Positions 21,282 to 33,216 of a DNA stretch of 64,000 nucleotides are shown one piece after another; the first letter of the stretch is position 1; each line of letters starts with the position of its first letter. The stretch comes from Blastocladiella emersonii ATCC 22665 (taxonomy: Eukaryota > Blastocladiomycota > Blastocladiomycetes > Blastocladiales > Blastocladiaceae). Where the stretch lies: assembly GCA_025594325.1 (NCBI GenBank), contig JANHCV010000006.1, forward strand, positions 310,001-374,000, read 5' to 3'. The notes beneath the pieces are model-generated. The model searched no databases, had not been told where the DNA came from, and saw nothing but the letters and a program-made list of their open reading frames with translations. Both the position numbers and the translations under genes were made by a program.

Positions 21282-21761
21282 CTCGGTGATCTTGATGAAG
21301 GAGCAAATCCGCCAGGGACCGCTAGAGGGGATGGATGGGTTGGATGATGAGGAAGGACCAGGGAGAGCCAGCTCCAAGGTTGCGTCAAGAGAGCAAGCGG
21401 GTCGAGGGCGGCCACGAACTTTGTAGTCCTCGCACGGGCGGAACGACCGCCAGCGGACAAGGCGGGCCGTCCGACCAGCCACGCCGCTGCACAGCGCTGC
21501 ATTCAGGCTTGCTGTAATGACGACAACGAAGCACACACAATCCTCCACACACAAGCCCCGCAGGGCGAGGTGGCGCAGCACGTCGTTTGTGCGGGACGAG
21601 TTGGGCTCGCACGTGAAGCGATCAGCGCTGTGGCGCCTCGCCTCGCCGGCCGGCTGCTGCGGCCGCCCACGCCACTCCGCGCGCGTCGCTCACGCCATGA
21701 AGGGAACCCCGCTCGGCGGATAGCCAACTGCATGCATCTGAACTTTTGAAACGGACCGATC
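21282..21761. promoter_or_regulatory. Divergent promoter between the surface gene and BET2
   Basis: 480 bp between start codons of divergent genes. No specific site is recognised; the segment next to BET2 ends ACTTTTGAAACGGACCGATC before the ATG. Confidence 0.4.
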
Positions 21762-22971
21762 ATGTCGCCGTCGCCGAGCGAGAAACTGCGGGACCCGGCG
21801 AGCCGCCTTCTCGTCGCCAAGCACATCGAGTACATCAAGTCGCTCGACGACGTCCGTGTCCCTCCGCCCGCTCCAGACCACCGCTCTCCGGGCCCCTTAC
21901 GTCCCCGATCTGTAGCAAAAAGACGACCTCGAGTACTGGCTGACCGAGCACCTGCGGCTCAACGGCGTGTACTGGGGCGCGACGGCGCTGAGCCTGCTGG
22001 GCGCGCCCGACGCGCTCGGCCGCGACGGCGTCGTCCAGTTCACCATGTCGTGCTACAACGCCGACGACGGCGGGTTCGGCGGCTTCTCCGGCCACGACTC
22101 GCACATGATCTACTCGCTGTCCGCAATCCAGATCCTCGCCATGCACGACGCGCTCGACGCGCTGCCTGACCGCGAGAAGACGGTTCAGTGTACGTTTTAC
22201 CGGCTCGGGGCGTCTCGTACGAGGGCTAACGCGTGTCCTCGGTAGTCTTTGCGTCGCTCCAGAAGCCCGACGGCTCGTTCACGGGCGACAAGTGGGGCGA
22301 GGTCGACACGCGGTTCTCGTACTGCGCCGCGTCTGCGCTCACGATCCTCGGCCGCGTCGACGCCATGGACGTGGACAAGGCCGTCGAGTTTGTCCTCGCG
22401 TGCCAGAACTTTGACGGCGGGTTCGGCATGGTCCCTGGCGCCGAGTCGCACGCTGCCATGGGTACGCTACAGCCCCCCGCGTCCACCACGACGACTCACT
22501 GACCTGGCTCGTGTAGTCTTCTGCTGCGTCGGCGCCCTCCACCTTCTAAACCGCCTGTCCTCCGTCCCGAACCTGTCCGCGCTCGGCTGGTGGCTGAGCG
22601 AGCGCCAGCTGCCGAACGGCGGGCTCAACGGGCGGCCCGAGAAGCTCGAGGACGTGTGCTACTCGTGGTGGGTGCTGTCTTCGCTGGCCATGCTCGGCAT
22701 GGTCGCGTGGATCAACCGCGACAAGCTCATCGAGTTCATCTTGAGCGCGCAGTACGAGAAGGGCGGGTTTGCCGACCGCCCCGGACACCGCCCAGACGTC
22801 TTCCACACGCTGTTCGGGATCGCTGGGCTCTCGCTGCTCGGTTTCCCGGGGCTGGAGTCGGTGGACCCGACGTACTGTATGCCGACGGGCGTCATCCGCA
22901 AGCTCGGGATCGAGCGCGCACCGCTCGCCGCGACATCGGCGACGGAGGCGGCGGAACTGGCCAAGCAGTGA
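21762..22971 (+). CDS. BET2: Rab geranylgeranyltransferase (GGTase-II) beta subunit
   Basis: Four exons: 21762-21851, 21916-22189, 22246-22461, 22517-22971 (344 aa; introns GTCCGT, GTACGT, GTACGC). The protein is the alpha-alpha barrel beta subunit that binds Zn2+ and geranylgeranyl diphosphate and, with the alpha subunit and Rab escort protein, prenylates C-terminal cysteines of Rab GTPases. Seen: the N-terminal [19 protein letters not shown] (after splicing) with [11 protein letters not shown], prenyltransferase repeats ([93 protein letters not shown]). The zinc ligands Asp and Cys of LEDVCYSWW and the His of DVFHTLFG are present. Length is normal for the family. Very sure. Confidence 0.95.
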
Positions 22972-23045
22972 GCTGACTCGGATGAGTGGGATAGATGATA
23001 TACGATTCATGGCTTGACACTTCACATACAGAAAACAACAGCGGC

Positions 23046-26000
23046 TCAAAAGTCCCAGTCGGCGTCCCGGTCAAAGTCGGGCATCGGCGGCTCGCCGCCG
23101 CACCCGTTCTCGGCCACCGGCTCCGGCTCCTTGTCCGCCTTGACCTCGACCTTGACCACCGTCGGCGGCGTCGAGGACGGCGGGGGCGACGGTGTCGGGA
23201 ACCGCAGCGGACGGTACTTTCCCCGCACCACTGGCGCCGCCGGCGGCGCCGGGGCGACCGCGGGCCGCGCCTCGATCTCGGCGGCCGCGAGGGCAAACAC
23301 CGCGTCGTCATCATCCCCGCCGCCGTTCCGCGGACCTGGAGCCGGAACCGGCACGCTCGTCCACCACGCGTCGCTCAGGTCGCTGTCGCTGCTGGGCAGT
23401 CGGCGAACGTCGGGCGGCACCGCGACGCCGTGGAGCCAGGTCACGGCGCTGTTGGCCGCGGCGGTCGAGGAAGAGGCGGCGGCGGGCGCGGGATGAGCGG
23501 TGCCGTCGGGCAGCCCACGCTTGCAGCATACGTGCTTGCACTTGGCCTTGTCGCGGCACTTGTGCTGGCACGGCTGCGGCGGCGGGGGCGCGATGGCTGC
23601 GGGGACGCGGGTTTGCTGCGCGGGGAGCGTCGAGCGCGCCGCCGGCTGGGCCGCCGAACCCTGCGTCGACGGTGCCGGACCCGTCGCCGCGTTCCCGTTC
23701 GTCACGGGCGGCGCCGCGGCCGTCTGCGCGGGCAACGCCATCGCGGACTCGGGCAGCTGCCACCGCGGGAGCATCGCGAGTGTGCGGCCGTATACGTCGA
23801 ACTGGGCGTGGGCGTCGAGCCCGACCATGTGCTCGCACAGGACCGAGACGAACACGACGCGGCCGGGCGGCGTCGCGTGCACGCGCACCGTCCATGGTTG
23901 CCCGCCGCCGCGCAGCGCATCCCACTTCTGCCGCACGTGGTCCAGCATCTTGCCCTGGTCGTCGTGCACCAGGAGCACCGCGTGCGCGGGGCCGCCGGAG
24001 CCCGCGGCCCACGCGGGTTTTGCGCGCGCGGACGAGGAAGAGGAAGACGCGGTGGACGGGAGCGACACGGTGACGTCGAGGTATCGCGCGGGGAGCGTGG
24101 GCGGGACGCTCGGGTCAGCGGGCGCGACGGTGATGGCGAACCGCGGGAGCTGCTTGGCGGCCTCGGCGAGCGCGGTGCCGAACGGCGGGTTGCGGTGGAG
24201 CAGCTGCTCGACGCGCCACGGCGGCGTGCGCACGAGGTCGTCAAACGAGTGGATCCCGGCCGTCGCGAGCGTCGACGTCATGACGGGCCCGAGCTTGTCG
24301 AGCTGCCGCAGCACCCGCGTCGAGTCGAACCACAGCCGCGCGCGCACGCTCTGCGCGACGAGGAGCGCGTAGCGCAGGCGGTCCGCGGACCCGGGCTCGC
24401 CCGCGCCAGCGCCCGTGGTGACCTGAGTCGCACACACCTCGACGTGCGCCGACGCGATCCGCGCGAGGTGCTGCCAGACGAGCGACGTCTCGCGGCTGAC
24501 GAGCAGGCGTATGCGGTCGCGCTCCTTGCCCTGCAGGGCGACGCCGCCGAGGACCGCCTGCACGACGAGGTACACCTTGTCGGCGGCGACGGCGACGCGG
24601 CCCGCGAGCGGGAACCGGATCCCCGGCTGCTTGTTCAGGTCGTTGAGCACCGCCTTGTCGCCGGGCTTGAGGTACGCGGCGCCGAGCTCCTCGCCGTGCG
24701 CGAGCGCGTACAGCTGCTGCGGGATCGACGGGCCCGCGGCAACCAGCGCGCGCATCGTGCCGAGCGACAGGCAGTACCGGCACATGATGCGGCCAAGCTC
24801 GGTGCACTGCAGCCGCGGCGGCGCGTGCGGCGGGTTCGGGCCCGTGAGCGGCGCGGCGACGCGCTCGACCATACCCGCGTCGACGAGCGTCGCGAGCGTG
24901 ATGTTGATGAGCCCCGCGAGGTCGCCGCCGGTCGCGTACCGCTCGGGCGCGCGCTGGTGGCGGACGTAGAAGAAGGTGCTCGACAGCCACTCGAGGGCGG
25001 CGCGCTCCGAGGCGATGGTGCCCTGGGCGATCTCGGCGTTGAGGTGCTCGGCGAGGTGGCGGTCGAGGCAGCTGTCGATGACGTCGCGGCCCTCAATCAG
25101 CGTCTCGTACTTGACGACGAGCGCCTGGTCCGTCATGATCACCACCTTGCCCTCGGTGTCGAACTGCGGCCGGCCCGCGCGCCCGATCATCTGCAGCACG
25201 TCCGCACCCGCGTACTCCTTCTCCGCGCCGTTCTCCCACGCGGTCGTGCCCTTGATGATCACCAGGTACGCCGGCAGGTTGACGCCGACCGCGAGCGTCG
25301 ACGTGGTGCACACGGCGGCAATGTGCGACGCCAGGAACAGCCGCTCGACCGTCTGCCGGTCGTGCTGCGACAGGCCCGCGTGGTGGAACGCGAGCCCGTG
25401 CTTGACGAGGTCGCGCAGCGTCGCGTCGTGAACGCCCTGCGACGCCTGGTCGAGCGCCGCCGCGTGCGCCGCGGTCCGCACCAGCTCGTGCCCGGGGGAG
25501 CCCGGCGGACACGTCGCCGACTCGGCGAGGATCGCCTTGGCGGCCGACTCGGTCGCCTTGCGCGTGGCGCAGAACACGAGGCACGGTTTGCCCTTGGCGT
25601 GCTGTCGGATGAGCAACGGGAGTCGCTCGTCCATCATGCGGTCAAAAAACCACGACGACTTGTTCCCCGCGGGCAGCCCGACAACGAGCTTCTCGAGCTG
25701 CACGGGGCGGTACTCCTCGCCGAACCGGAACAGCGCTGCGCCGTCGAGCCACTGGGCGACGTCCTCGAGGTTCGGGAACGTGGCCGAGAGCGCGACGCAC
25801 CGGATCGGGCGGCTCAGCTCGCGCGCAATCACCTTGACGCGCGACACGAGGGCCTCGAGCGTCGACCCGCGCGCGCTGCTGACCATGTGTACCTCGTCGA
25901 TCAGCAGCAGGCTGAGCTGCGCAACCGAGTTGCGCGAGTCGCGCCACCGCCGCGTCACGCTGTCCCACTTCTCGGGCGTCACCACGAGGACTTGTGCCGA

Positions 26001-27507
26001 CCGCGCCCCCATGGCCGCCGCGTACGTCGAGTCGCCCGTCAGCTCCTGCACCTGGATCCCGAGCGGCGCCAGCTTGCGCGACCAGTCGGCCGCGCGCTCC
26101 GCGCACAGTGCCTTGGTGGGGGCGAGGTACACGGCCTTGGCGTGCGCAATATTGGCCGTCGTCGAGAACAGGCGCACTAGCGCGAGCTCGAGGATCGCCG
26201 TCTTGCCCGAGCCCGTTGGCGCTGACACGACGAGGTTTTGGTCGCTGTGCATCACCTGTTTTGGGAGCGGTGAGTCGTCAGGGCAACCGTAAAGGGGTGG
26301 TGTGAGGAGCGTACAGCGTCGAAGCACTCGGACTGAACGTAGTTGAAGGCGGGGAACGAGAACAGCGCGCGGAACCGGCTCGCTAACATCGGCGGGTTCG
26401 CGTCAGCTGCGAAGCGGAGGTGACGAGACAACAGAGGAACGTACGCAGCTCGGACACGAGCCGAACAGGCAGATGACCGCCGTTCTGCGCGGCGAGCTGG
26501 GCGGCGGGGTAGAACTCATGCGCGGGCGGCGCGGGCTCCAGCTGGTACTGCGCGTGCGGCGGCGGCTCGGGGTACGCGTACGGCTGCTGCTGGTGCGCGA
26601 ACTGCGAGGCGTCGGGGTGGAACTGCGTCATGGGTTCTTGGTACGAGCACTGCGGCCGTGGCGGGTCAGCAGTGGTTCGTGATGACGTGCGAAAAGTCGG
26701 GCGTACCTGCTCCATCTCGTGCGTCGGCGGGTACCCGGTCTGGTCCTGCTGCTGGGTGTAGTACGCCGGCTGCTGGTGCTGTTGATGATGATGATGAAGG
26801 TGAGGCGCGTCCGCGACCGCATCGCGCTCGGCCTCGAGCACGGCGAGCGGCGTCAGGTTGGCCCACTGCGCTTCGAGCCCGCCGCCGCCGGGATGCGCGT
26901 CGTAGTCGTAGTGCCCGATCTCGCCGGCGCCGGCGTGCTGCTGATGCTGCTGATGCTGCTGCTGCTGCGAGTAGCCGTACTGCTGATGGTACTGAACCGG
27001 TTCAGGAGCGGGGAACGCGGGCGCAGCGGGCGCGGGCGGAGGTCGACGCGGGTCCCACGCAGCGGCGGCGGGAGCGGGCGCGGGTGCCGGTGCCGCGTTC
27101 CACGACGGCGGTGCGGTCCACCGCGACGGCGCAGGCGACGGCAGCTGGAACTGCGTCGGCAACTCGTGTGTCTCCTGCGGGTGCTGCTGCTGCTGCTGCG
27201 CGGGCCACGCCGGCGCGGCTGCTTGCGACGGTGCGGCGGCGGTGGCCCAGAACGGGCTCGCGCGGAGCGACACGGGCCGGCGCGCGGGCGGGCGCGGCGT
27301 CCACAGGGGCGACGGGAGGCCCGGCGCGGCGACCGACACGGCAGGCGTCGGGGTCGGGGGTGGCGGGTGGGCGAGCTGGCGCTGCGCGCGGAACGGCATC
27401 GGCGCGTCGCGCGAGGGCCGCGCGCCCGTGGTCCGCCGCGGCACGGCGCCGCCGAACAGCGCGGCGAGGGCCGAGTGCGAGATGGTTCCGCCCGATGTAG
27501 AGTCCAT
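23046..27507 (-). CDS. HFM1: Meiotic DNA helicase HFM1/MER3
   Basis: Four exons: 27507-26707, 26649-26445, 26406-26315, 26255-23046 (1435 aa). Donors are GTACGC, GTACGT, GTACGC, acceptors CAG, phases consistent. HFM1/Mer3 is an SF2 Ski2-like 3'-5' helicase that stabilises recombination intermediates for crossovers in meiosis. The first about 330 residues are disordered, Pro/Ala- and Gln/His-rich. The conserved part begins at LPVRLVSEL, then FRALFSFPAFNYVQSECFD, Walker A APTGSGKT (K384), DEVH box (486-489), VALSATFPN, VLQMIGRAGRPQFD, a winged helix and a Sec63 domain. A late Cys cluster (C-x3-C-x5-C-x3-CC, DNA about 23509-23571) fits the zinc-finger-like motif of Mer3 proteins. Gln/His-rich CAG-type runs lie in exon 1. 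The 57-nt first intron is also in frame, so it could be retained. Confidence 0.92.
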
Positions 27508-28068
27508 GGTGCGGGTGGGTATGAGATACTCGAGGTTGGTGGTGGAGAGGGAGATAGAGCGCGAGGAGTGGATGTGAGCGGACATGAACGGGTCTCGCGT
27601 CCATCAAGAAGTGCTCATCACCGGGATCGAGCGCGCGGCGCCGCCGCGGGATGACTGGCGCGTCGTGGAACTTTCGGAAGCGTCATCGATGCACCTCGCT
27701 CAGCGACGCCGTCGACCGACGAACCGGGCGTACGTCGCGACGCGCGTGGGCTGGCGCGCAGACGGCGACGGTCGTTCGTGTCATGCGCGTTGCATCAAGT
27801 GAGTGTACGGGTAGGGAGGCCCTTGCTCCGCTCGCCGTGCGCGAGAGTCGAAGCGGGCGCGCGGAGGCGGAGCGCAGGTGTGTCCGGCCCGCCTCTGTGC
27901 GTCTCGCGTCCAGGCCTCAAGCACAAGGTGAGCCGTGCCACGCTGCGGCCTTCTCGCCTCAGTGCGGAGCGCGGAAGGGACCGCCGTGAGAAATCTGCGC
28001 TTGAACGTGCTCAGGGCACCATCACGTACGCTCGGAAGAGGCACGCTGTACCTGTAACACAGCGACGG

Positions 28069-28081
28069 GTGGCGCAACGCG
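28069..28081 (+). repeat. Dispersed 13-bp motif GTGGCGCAACGCG, exact copy
   Basis: Exact copy within the gene-poor interval, preceded by CGACGG. Confidence 0.5.
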
Positions 28082-28770
28082 CCCAGGTGACCGAGATGAT
28101 GCTGCGAAACCCGAGACGGGCTGCGTCTTCGGCTTCGCGGCCGTCTCCTTCTCCGCTCTCACTCGACCTCGCCTTGCTGCACAGTCACGTAAACTCATGC
28201 ACTTAGACTTGCTGCAACTATCTCCGAGGAGTATCTGACGCAGGATGGCACGGAAGGCGGGGCGTGCTTGGCATGGCGACGCCCATCCGCTCACTCGGCT
28301 CGATTCTCTGATTCGTCGTTTTGGCACTGTCAAGCACCGTTGACGAGGTCTTTGATCAATGAGTTGTATTGCGCTCGTCGCGATGGAAGTGCAAGTTTCA
28401 CCAATCTCATCGATCTCGTCCCTGGTCGTGAGCGCGGCGTAGTTTGCCTCACGTCGACACAAGAGCTGCACAATCCTCTCCCCGCCTTGCACTTGCACGA
28501 CGCATGCAGCCTCTTTATGTGCTTGCAAGTCATTCGTTCGTGGCCTTGCGTGACATAAAAGTCGTGATGCGTCATGACCTTCGACACATTTAACACAGAG
28601 CCGCTCGCGCCGTAAAATCAACTTTTCATCACCCATCCCAAGCGTATCGCCACCTATCGCTTAAAATTCAAGCCCGTCGTCGACCGCACAAACCTGCATG
28701 ACCTCCGCCTTCAATCGCTTCTTAGACCCCACCCTTACGGCAGTCGGATCGCGTCCGTCGTCCTGCACCG

Positions 28771-28833
28771 TGTTGGGCCGCACTCGCTCGGGCGCCGTGA
28801 AAATTCCGCGCCGCCCGCGCGAGTGCGGCCCTC
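28771..28833. repeat. 63-bp hairpin element, copy 1
   Basis: 13-nt perfect inverted ends GGGCCGCACTCGC (28775-28787) and GCGAGTGCGGCCC (28819-28831), with further pairing inside (GGGCG / CGCCC) around a GTGAAAATTCC loop. A second copy with four differences lies 1.2 kb away in the same orientation. Confidence 0.75.
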
Positions 28834-29152
28834 CATTTCAACCTTAGCGCAGAGCAGAGCGAGGCGGCTGTACGAAAGTTCGGCACGAGCTTGGTGGACG
28901 AGTACGAAACGAAGGACGGTGACTGAGACTCGGTGTGGAATACATGTGGTATCGTTTCGAATCCACTTTGCGCGCGTCTTCAGGTCGCGGTCGTCAGGCA
29001 TCCTCGCTATCGCGGATCCGCGGTACCGTGATCCCAGTGTTTGACTCAAGGCCAGGGGTACCGACGTGCCTGACCTATTCCCCGCTGCAGGACGACCGGT
29101 GCGCGGACGGCTGACGGAGCCCAGGTTCCGGCTCTCGCGGGCTTGGCGACGA

Positions 29153-29165
29153 GTGGCGCAACGCG
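29153..29165 (+). repeat. Dispersed 13-bp motif GTGGCGCAACGCG, exact copy
   Basis: Exact copy, preceded by GGCGACGA and followed by GTCAGCC. Confidence 0.5.
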
Positions 29166-29993
29166 GTCAGCCGATCCCACGTCGACCGGTGGCTTGAAAC
29201 AGCGCCGCGCTTGAAACCGCCGCGCTGCGATCATTCACGCTTCTCCTCCACCCGACCATGCTCTCCCCTTTGGCCATGTAGACTCATGCACTAAGACTAC
29301 CTGCAATCTCGAGCAAGGACTCGTTCATCACGTTGACGCGGCTCGAGACGTCGCGCTTCACTGCAAGGACTCCGTTGTCCTGACGCGGCAGGCGATGGTC
29401 GAGCTTGGATCAACGTGGATTTGTGAGCATTTAAAAGCTGATTTCTGCTTTCCAAGTTACCTTGGTCGTGATACTTGTGGAGCGTGGCTTTCAATCGCAG
29501 CGACTCGGGCTCGCGTTCGCGTATGACGGCGCATACCGTTACGCGACGCTCATGGTGCGCCGACCCTGTGATCGTACCGCGCGCGGCTCTGTACTGACTA
29601 CTCGCTGCTCGCATCTACGACGCTCGGTGCTTTTGTGTTCACAAATGCGCCCAGACCATACCACCACGCTCGACGCGGATCGATAATCGGGCCCCGTACC
29701 CCCAAGGTTGAACTTGTCGCGGGCCAAACCTCAAGCTCGGTACTCACGGGCCGACACCATCGCCATCGCGTCCAGCTTGCCAACCGCGCTCTGCTCCGCG
29801 GTGCCTTTCCGTCGACGCTTCTAGGATCCCGCTCGTCATAACGCCGTCACTTCCGCGTAACGCACTCTTGATCCGTCAGCAATCTCCAGTCGAGCCTCAA
29901 CTTAAACTCGTCGTACATCCGCCCAGCCAAGCTCACATTCGATCCGACCCGCTTTCGCTTCATTCGACTCTCGCCCGCCCTTATGCGTCGCGC

Positions 29994-30056
29994 TGTTGGG
30001 CCGCGCTCGCTCGGGCGCCGTGAAAAGACCGCGCCGCCCGTGCGAGTGCGGCCCTC
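29994..30056. repeat. 63-bp hairpin element, copy 2
   Basis: Same as 28771-28833 with four base differences. The ends are GGGCCGCGCTCGC (29998-30010) and GCGAGTGCGGCCC (30042-30054), one mismatch in the stem. No target-site duplication is obvious. Confidence 0.75.
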
Positions 30057-30254
30057 GATCGCTATCGCAGCGTGCTTGAGGATGGTGTCGCGGGACTTGA
30101 ACGGAGTACCGGGGCTATGATGTGCGATTCGCCGTTGTGATGATGTAGACAGCTCCTTGCTTGATACAATCTCAATGAGTCGTGCAGCGAGTGATCTAGA
30201 GTGAAAATCCATTCATATTGCACCGCTCCGCCCACCTTCTACCCCTGCAAACAC

Positions 30255-32078
30255 TCACACCACCTTGTACTCATCGGGCTGGCACGTCGCGGAGCTGCCG
30301 TGGACGAGCGCGGAGCCGTCGGGCGCCGCTGCCCCAACGACCGTGACGGGGCAGTAGAGCGTGTTGGAGCTGAACTGGACCGAGACGGGGAAGTATCCGC
30401 CGGGCTGGTTCCCGACGGCCTTGAAGTCGAGGCTGCCCGAGCTCGCGTCGGCGCTGATCTCGGGGACCTGCCAGTAGAGGATGCCGCGCTGGCGGTCGAA
30501 CAGCGTGTCGCCGTCAGCGTGGGCGACGGCGGGCGGGGTCGGGGACGCGGGGATCGGGATAGCGAGGACGACGTTGGAGAGGCGCATGTGCGACGCGAGG
30601 AGCTCGTACTCGATGTTGACCTCGCACGTCCCGTCGGCGGCCGGGTTGGGCCAGCAGTTGACGGCGAGCGGGACGGCCTCCTCGTCCTTGGACACGAGCC
30701 GCCACTTGAGGACGCCCGTGGGCTGGCCGACGGGGAACGACTTGGCCGCGTCGCGCAGCGCGAGCGTCGACGACTTGGTCCACTGCGTCTTGTCCATGTT
30801 CGGGTGCGTCTTGAACTGCGCGGGGCTGCCGGCGGGCAGGGACACCTGCACGCGCGCCTGCGCCGCAGCCGGCGACGTGACGTGGATGCTCAGGTCGCCC
30901 TTGACCTCCATCTCCTGCAGCCCGCCGTCGCGGTTCACGATCACCGTCACGCGCTCCTCCATGGTCACGTGCACGGGCTCCGCGGGCTGCGGGATCGCGG
31001 CGGCGACGGCGACGGGGGATGCGGCGGCCGGGATGGTGGCGGCCGACGACGAAGCGGCAGCGGGGCTCGCGAGGGCCAGCGCGGCGACACCACCGAACGC
31101 GTCGGCGTAGTCGGGCGTGGCCTTGCTCGCGCCGAGCTTCAGGCCCGTCTTCATGCCGCCCGAGAGACTACAAGGAGGGTTGTAAGCACCGAGGTCGACG
31201 CAGTCGCGGGTGATGAGAAAGCGTACTCGACGGGCGCGCGTTGTGGGCTCGGAGCGACGGGCGCGGGGCCGAACGGCGAGCTGGACGAGGGCATGGGTCC
31301 CGCGCCGAACGGCGACGCGCCGTACGCGGCGGGGCCCGCGGCGGGTCCGGGACCGCCGTACCCGGCCTGCGGGCCGCCGAACCCGCCCTGGCTGCTGCTG
31401 CCACTCCCAAACCCGCCGCCGTAGCCGGACATGGGCGGCGACCCGGACCCGCCAGCGGCGGCGAACCCCTGGGCCTTGGCGAGCTTCGCGGCCTCCTTGC
31501 GCTGGATTTCCATCTGCTTAGCCTTGAGGCGCGACTGCTCCTTGGCCTCGAGCTCCTTGTTGCGTGCGATCATCTCCTGGATGCGCTCCTCGTTCGAGTC
31601 CATGAGGGCAATGGTGCGGATCTGGGCGAGGTTCACGTTCTCGCGGTAGCCGAGCGAGACGATCTCGTCAAACGCGGCGAGCAGGTCGAAGGCGTTGTCG
31701 ACGACCTCGCGCTCCGTCAGCACCTTGCAGTACTCGGCGACGACGCGCGCGAACAGGTGCAGGCTGCTGATGTCCTGCAGGATGTTGGACATCTTGGAGG
31801 TGGTCAGGACCAGGTACAGGTCGTCGAGCGGCTGGTACACGAAGCGCACGTCGTCCGTGTCGACGGTCGTGTGCTGCGTGCCCGCGGAGACGAGCTTCGG
31901 GAACGACGCCATCAGGCCCTCGATGCGCGAACGCTGCATCTCGAGGAACTGGCGCGACACCAGGACTAGACATGACGCGGGGAATCCGTCAGGATCGGGG
32001 CGCGAGGTGTTGCGCGGTTGGAGGCGCGAACACACCCTTGCCGCTCTTGGTGCACACGGTCGCCGCGAGGATCGCCAT
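30255..32078 (-). CDS. RET2: Coatomer subunit delta (delta-COP, archain)
   Basis: Three exons: 32078-32036, 31965-31227, 31167-30255 (564 aa). Introns start GTGTGT and GTACGC and end TAG. Delta-COP is part of the COPI coat that carries cargo from Golgi to ER and binds tryptophan-based and Arg-based signals. The N-terminal longin-like domain is very typical: MAILAATVCTKSGK joined to VLVSRQFLEMQRSRIEGLM, then FPKLVSAGTQHTTVDTDDV, RFVYQPLDDLYLVL, and AFDEIVSLGYRENVNLAQIR. A charged helix (NKELEAKEQSRLKAKQMEIQ) and a Gly/Pro/Ser linker follow. After SGGMKTGLKLGA the C-terminal mu-homology domain begins (VHVTMEERVTVIVNRDGGLQ, MEVKGDLSIHVTSP) and runs to the stop. Length is slightly above the usual because of the linker. 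Confidence 0.95.
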
Positions 32079-32312
32079 GGTGTGCGGTGCGGTAGTTGCG
32101 GGTAGAGCTACGTGGAATGCGCGAGCGCCGTGGTGTGCATGCGCCGAGGGGCGAGTGCGGGGCGGAAGAAGAGGGCGAGGCGCGTCGCCAGCGCGGTGGC
32201 GCCAGCGGCCGCAAAGTCGCCACGCCACGCCCGAGTGTGCGCTCATGTGACGGCCGGCCATGGACGTGTCGTTTATGTGTTCCCCCACAAGCCGCAATAT
32301 ATGCATGTATCA

Positions 32313-33048
32313 TCACTCGCGCGTCAGCAGCGCGAACAGGGCGAGGCCGCCGAGCAGCACGATCTTGAGCTTCGGGTTGTCGTTCATGAGGATGGTCACG
32401 TAGCCGGCCTTGGGCGCGTACCCGGACACGACGCCGACGACCTCTTCCTGCTTGAGCCACAGCTTGCCGCGCTTCACCTCGTTGAAGATGCCGCGGTCGT
32501 CGGCCTGGTTGTTGTCGCCCTTGGTCAGCACGAACTGTTCCTTGGCATCGGCGCTACACGAGCGGGTTGGTCAGTTGGTGAGCGACGGGAGCGTGCGCGT
32601 AGGGAGCAGTAGCAGCGTACTCGTAGTGCGTCCGCGTGATCCGGTGCACGATGGGAATTTCCTTGCCGTCGAGCTTGTACACGATGATCTCGCCGACGTT
32701 GAGCGGGCGGTCCGGCTTGTGCAGGAACAGCAGGTCGCCGCGGCTGAACGCGGGCTCCATGGACTCGCTACATACACGTATTATACGTCAGTGGTCGGCC
32801 CAGTCCCGCGAAAGCAGCGGGCGGGACGTGCGTCAGGACGACCACGATCGGCGACTCGGTGTTGGTGAACACGCTCAGGCCCTTCCAGATGCTCAGCGCC
32901 GACGAGACGATGAGCAGCAGGTTCAGGAACTGCAGCAGCGTCTACGCTCGGCAGTAACGGCGTCAGGATCACTTGATGCATGATGGTGCGCGCCGACGAC
33001 GACGGCGACGCGACGCACTTGGCGGTAGCCGACGGCAAATGGATTCAT
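32313..33048 (-). CDS. SEC11: Signal peptidase complex catalytic subunit Sec11
   Basis: Four exons: 33048-33019, 32941-32832, 32767-32621, 32553-32313 (175 aa). It is the serine protease of the ER signal peptidase that removes signal peptides. Seen: a short cytosolic N-terminus, one membrane helix ([20 protein letters not shown]), [19 protein letters not shown] with catalytic Ser49, EIPIVHRI with His88, [13 protein letters not shown] with the Asp region, [20 protein letters not shown], and a hydrophobic C-terminus. Intron 2 (32831-32768) starts GC instead of GT; no GT in the right phase would restore the active-site motif, and CTGAC branch plus TAG acceptor are in place. The other introns start GTGCGT and GTACGC. 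Confidence 0.93.
32768..32831 (-). other. GC-AG intron of SEC11
   Basis: 64-nt intron with donor GCACGT, branch CACTGAC 19 nt before the TAG acceptor. The split codon (AC|C) gives Thr just before the Glu-Ser-Met-Glu active-site motif. Confidence 0.75.
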
Positions 33049-33216
33049 GGTAGCTGTATCGTTGCGGCAAGCGTGTCTTTCTTGCTCCAGGGCGTGTCTC
33101 AACCGAGAGAAGAGAGCGAGGGCGCGGCGCGGCGGCAGCGCGAGGCGCGACACGCTGGCGCTCTGATCTTCGCCTGCATCACCTGATGGCCTCCCTTCTT
33201 CCCCTCTCCCTCAACG

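Larger units (their letters stand above)
27508..30254. other. Gene-poor interval of 2.7 kb with short repeats
   Basis: Between the HFM1 start and the RET2 stop. No frame with domain character. Several internal repeats: a 63-bp hairpin element twice (28771-28833, 29994-30056), the dispersed 13-bp motif twice (28069, 29153), and a short pair ACTCATGCACT(T)AGACT..CTGCAA at about 28193-28217 and 29282-29306. Two - strand ORFs (28735-29049, 29847-30212) share EGRTR(A/T)GGA(E/V)FSRRPSE only because the hairpin repeat lies in both. Confidence 0.5.

Noticed and set aside
19893-21347. A 484-codon + frame opposite the Asn/Gln-rich surface protein
   Set aside because: Arg/Val-rich shadow frame. The - strand has a signal peptide and GPI-type tail.
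22995-26180. A 1061-codon open frame on + opposite HFM1
   Set aside because: It is the antisense shadow of the HFM1 coding exon. High GC at third positions keeps the opposite frame open; the translation is Arg/Ala/His-rich without any domain.
26650-26706. Reading the 57-nt segment as coding in HFM1
   Set aside because: It has GTACGC donor, a CTGAC branch and CAG acceptor, and its translation looks unlike its flanks. It remains in frame, so retention is not excluded.
28735-30212. Two - strand ORFs sharing a peptide, as a gene family
   Set aside because: The similarity is limited to the 63-bp hairpin repeat; the rest of the frames is unrelated.
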